DNA from: Candidatus Desantisiibacteriota bacterium
GTDB taxonomy: Bacteria; JACRDZ01
Assembly: GCA_016209155.1 (NCBI GenBank)
Contig: JACQWU010000081.1
Coordinates: 1 to 5,987 of the forward strand
DNA length: 5,987 nt
Direction of reading: 5' to 3'
Under the pieces are notes generated by a model. The model had not been told where the DNA came from. It searched no databases and was given only the letters and a program-made list of their open reading frames with translations. The translations under genes and the position numbers were made by a program. Of this stretch, positions 4,616-5,987 are shown in pieces. Position 1 is the first letter of the stretch. The number at the start of each line of letters is the position of its first letter.

Positions 4616-5987
4616 ATATTCTTTATTTATATTAGTATTCATACTTAATACAATTTCCGGCTGCGGTGGCGGAGGAGGTGTGGTATCAAGCGTAACTATT
4701 GCTGTCTCTGATACAAATCCGCTTGCGCCTGTCTGTGTATACGAAACAGAAGTAATTATATTCTCCCCTTCCTGCAATTTTAATAAATATTCAAATTTCC
4801 CTTCCGAATCCGCGTAAACAATTCCAACAAGTCTATTATTTTGATAAATTTTCACTCTGCTATAGGCCTCAGCTTCTCCCCGTACCCAGAAATATTCTTC
4901 ATTTGTTATATCCGTATCAAGCGCTATACTCGGCGCGCGCGGTATTGAAATACTCATCTGCCGGATATTATTATCCTCACAATATTCTCGAATAAAATTA
5001 TCCGGATCAACACTAATCTGTAATTGTATTTCTGCATTGTTTTGACCTGTAGGGGCTTGATTCATCAAGCCCGCCATCACCGCTAAATCAATTCTAAACT
5101 CAACACTGGCTTTGCTTCCATTTTCGATAAGTTCAGGGATAATTATTTCTCCGATTCTTCTTATTTCCTGTGGAGACGCAAAGCATTGCGTCTCTACTAC
5201 TATTCCCCTCGCCGGCAATTCCCTGTTTTTCTCCACCTCAACTTTTATTATCTTATAGCCATTCCCATATTCATCTATCTGCGTACTTCCCCATACAACA
5301 TTTTTTATTAATAAATCCGGCAGTTTAGTCCCATAATCAAAATACTCTTCCTGCTCACTTATAATACCGGATGAGCTCAATCTTGCCAGTATCTTATGCT
5401 TCCCCGGCAGGACAGTCGTCCCGCCTGTCAACCCCGGCTCTATTACGGTTGTATCAAGAATCATAACTCCGCTTGTATTTATACTTGCCTTTTTTATACT
5501 TGTAGTATCAAGTTTAATATTAAGTTCTCCCTGCTCATTTTCAAGCCCCCATATATACGTTTTTAATTCAACATTTTCTGTACCGTAAAAATATTCCCTG
5601 CGCTTAAGCTTAATTTCGCTTAAATTCATATTCCCGACTTCAAAATTCTGCATCCCGCCTGCCAGAAATTCATTGCTTACAGTATCCTGCATTAAATAGA
5701 ATAATTGATGTATCCCTGCTTCACCTGTATTCAAAACTCCATTTATGTTTATACTATTTTCACCTGCCGCGATTGTATATTCATTTGTATTAAACGGAAT
5801 GTTATTCATGGACGGACATATAATCCATGTAATACACTTAACCTGTACATTTTTTGAACTTTTTATATGTATACCGCCTTTTATCTCTTCACCGGGCTGA
5901 TATTTCTTTTTTTCAAGGCTGAAATACATCTGCTCAAGCTTTGTGCCTGATATGTCAAAAGCAGTACTGCCGGTTATCGTCTCATTC
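4391..5987 (-). CDS. Upstream segment: beta-sandwich, CARDB and Ig-like domains (5'-partial, frameshifted end)
   Basis: The frame is open to the window edge. Nineteen codons precede the first ATG at 5929 with no stop, ribosome binding site or other start, so this ATG (MYFSLEKKKYQPGEEI) is internal. Counting from it, residues 1-200 form two beta-rich domains, 203-329 a CARDB domain, 331-416 a bacterial Ig-like domain, 417-424 a proline-rich linker, and 439-470 the first beta-alpha unit of a Rossmann-like domain (NVLVYLGLDAKYDSGKIAGI). After about residue 470 the translation becomes lysine- and arginine-rich nonsense ending at 4391, while the other frame over the same DNA gives sensible protein. 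The last roughly 40 codons are therefore out of frame. The true product would continue into the 2886-4523 frame. Function is not recognised beyond an extracellular, adhesin-like architecture. Confidence 0.8.
   Translation of the reverse strand, partial: NETITGSTAFDISGTKLEQMYFSLEKKKYQPGEEIKGGIHIKSSKNVQVKCITWIICPSMNNIPFNTNEYTIAAGENSININGVLNTGEAGIHQLFYLMQDTVSNEFLAGGMQNFEVGNMNLSEIKLKRREYFYGTENVELKTYIWGLENEQGELNIKLDTTSIKKASINTSGVMILDTTVIEPGLTGGTTVLPGKHKILARLSSSGIISEQEEYFDYGTKLPDLLIKNVVWGSTQIDEYGNGYKIIKVEVEKNRELPARGIVVETQCFASPQEIRRIGEIIIPELIENGSKASVEFRIDLAVMAGLMNQAPTGQNNAEIQLQISVDPDNFIREYCEDNNIRQMSISIPRAPSIALDTDITNEEYFWVRGEAEAYSRVKIYQNNRLVGIVYADSEGKFEYLLKLQEGENIITSVSYTQTGASGFVSETAIVTLDTTPPPPPQPEIVLSMNTNINKEYKNVLVYLGLDAKYDSGKIAGILDSTHAKYTICTCLITRKKRMKRNVTNAAGLLKIQNGKSVCMNLEKPLTGVMD
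4523..4540 (-). other. Frame break 1 inside the Rossmann-like domain
   Basis: Coding sense passes from the frame ending THAKYTIC to the frame reading MYMLDNAQKK. The new frame has a stop only about 50 bases upstream, and the old frame is nonsense downstream, so the break is confined here. Sequence may be missing at this point. Confidence 0.65.
4682..4939 (-). other. Bacterial Ig-like domain followed by a proline linker
   Basis: Residues APSIALDTDITNEEYFWVRG, then VKIYQNNRLVGIVYADSEGKF, a LQEGENIITSVSYTQ strand and VTLDTTPP. This is the usual order of a cell-surface Ig-like repeat: opening strand, V.G.A turn, G-x-F strand, G-x-N-x-I strand, V-x-x-D-x-x-P-P end. A PPPPPQP linker (4681-4658) separates it from the Rossmann-like domain. 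Confidence 0.65.
5046..5072. repeat. In-frame palindromic element 2 in the CARDB domain
   Basis: The perfect 8-bp arms GGGCTTGA (5053-5060) and TCAAGCCC (5065-5072) flank the loop TTCA. The head CCTGTAGGGGC (5046-5056) shares the pattern CCTGTRGRGRC with element 1, in the same orientation. It is translated as GLMNQAPTG. Confidence 0.7.
5167..5197. repeat. In-frame palindromic element 1 in the CARDB domain
   Basis: The arms GTGGAGACGCAA (5170-5181) and TTGCGTCTCTAC (5186-5197) pair at 11 of 12 positions around the loop AGCA. The element begins with the head CCTGTGGAGAC, which matches element 2 at 5046. On the coding strand it is translated as VVETQCFASPQ without a stop or frame change. Confidence 0.75.
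5324..5987 (-). other. Two N-terminal beta-rich domains
   Basis: Alternating beta-strand sequence without recognised catalytic residues. The first domain contains KKKYQPGEEIKGGIHI, the strand-turn pattern of macroglobulin MG2-like or arrestin-like sandwiches (a proline-glycine turn before a hydrophobic strand). It ends near GGMQNFEVG (about 5636). The second runs through REYFYGTENVELKTYIWG to EEYFDYG (about 5330). A short imperfect palindrome at 5406-5425 falls in its loop. The family assignment is by eye and uncertain. Confidence 0.4.
5406..5425. repeat. Possible third imperfect palindrome in the N-terminal region
   Basis: GGCAGGAC (5406-5413) and GTCCCGCC (5418-5425) pair at 7 of 8 positions around AGTC. 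It is GC-rich against AT-rich surroundings and is translated in frame inside PGLTGGTTVLPG. It lacks the CCTGTRG head of the other two, so membership in the same family is doubtful. Confidence 0.35.

Larger units (their letters stand above)
4943..5323 (-). other. CARDB domain
   Basis: It starts LPDLLIKNVVW and ends VDPDNFIREYCEDNNIRQMSISI. The paired features, a PDL-type opening strand and a late D-P-D-N...E-x-N-N strand turn, are typical of CARDB (cell adhesion related domain found in bacteria). Two palindromic DNA elements (5167-5197 and 5046-5072) are translated in frame within it, encoding VVETQCFASPQ and GLMNQAPTG. Both sit between predicted strands. Confidence 0.7.
1..5987 (-). pseudogene. 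Giant modular surface protein gene, partial at both ends, broken by three frameshifts
   Basis: Minus-strand translation gives one continuous chain of recognisable domains from edge to edge: beta-sandwiches, CARDB, Ig-like, amidotransferase-like fold, helical stalk, five Big_5, a seven-bladed RCC1 propeller, two Big_5 and the start of a second propeller. The frame changes near 4530, 2900 and 2640. At the last two, adding or removing a single base rejoins a conserved Big_5 domain, so these are pieces of one gene rather than separate genes. No piece has a plausible ribosome binding site at its first start codon. Proteins built from these modules are typically secreted or displayed on the cell surface and used in adhesion or as a scaffold; that role is inferred. 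No signal peptide or cell-wall anchor is in the window because both termini lie outside it. Whether it is a true pseudogene or a gene with sequence errors cannot be decided here. Confidence 0.72.

Noticed and set aside
5046-5197. Rho-independent terminators at the hairpins
   Set aside because: Neither hairpin is followed by a T run on either strand, and both lie in the middle of an open coding frame.

Overview
The whole window lies inside one very large, modular, probably extracellular bacterial protein gene on the minus strand. It enters at base 5987 and leaves at base 1, so neither the true start nor the true stop is visible. There is no intergenic DNA, no RNA gene and no supportable gene on the plus strand. 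The AT-rich DNA, the standard genetic code (no in-frame stops apart from three frame breaks over about 1,990 codons) and the mix of CARDB, Ig-like, SbsA-like (Big_5) and RCC1 modules suggest a low-GC bacterium of an uncultured or little-studied lineage. That placement is inference; nothing here fixes the phylum.

Layout in the direction of translation (high to low coordinates): two beta-rich N-terminal domains (5987-5324); a CARDB domain (5323-4943); a bacterial Ig-like domain and a proline linker (4939-4658); a Rossmann-like domain resembling non-catalytic glutamine-amidotransferase/ThuA folds, interrupted by a frame break (4615-4020); another beta-sandwich (3986-3708); a charged helical stalk (3704-3444); five Big_5 domains A-E (3395-1779); a complete seven-repeat RCC1 beta-propeller (1769-735); two more Big_5 domains F and G (740-105); and the start of a second RCC1 propeller (98-1). 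The Big_5 domains fall into two alternating types, giving a higher-order unit of type a + type b + propeller.

The reading frame changes at about 4530, at 2900-2903 and at 2639-2641. The last two are single-base changes in short homopolymers that cancel each other (+1, then -1). The pieces are therefore annotated as separate open frames plus one overall broken gene. Recent pseudogenisation and sequencing or assembly error both fit.

The most unusual content is small repeated DNA embedded in the coding sequence. Every type-a Big_5 domain (A, B, D, F) carries a 6-bp or 7-bp tandem array at the same surface loop. The CARDB domain carries two in-frame palindromic elements that share a common head sequence. 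Both are places where repetitive DNA appears to have been accepted into a protein as new loops.
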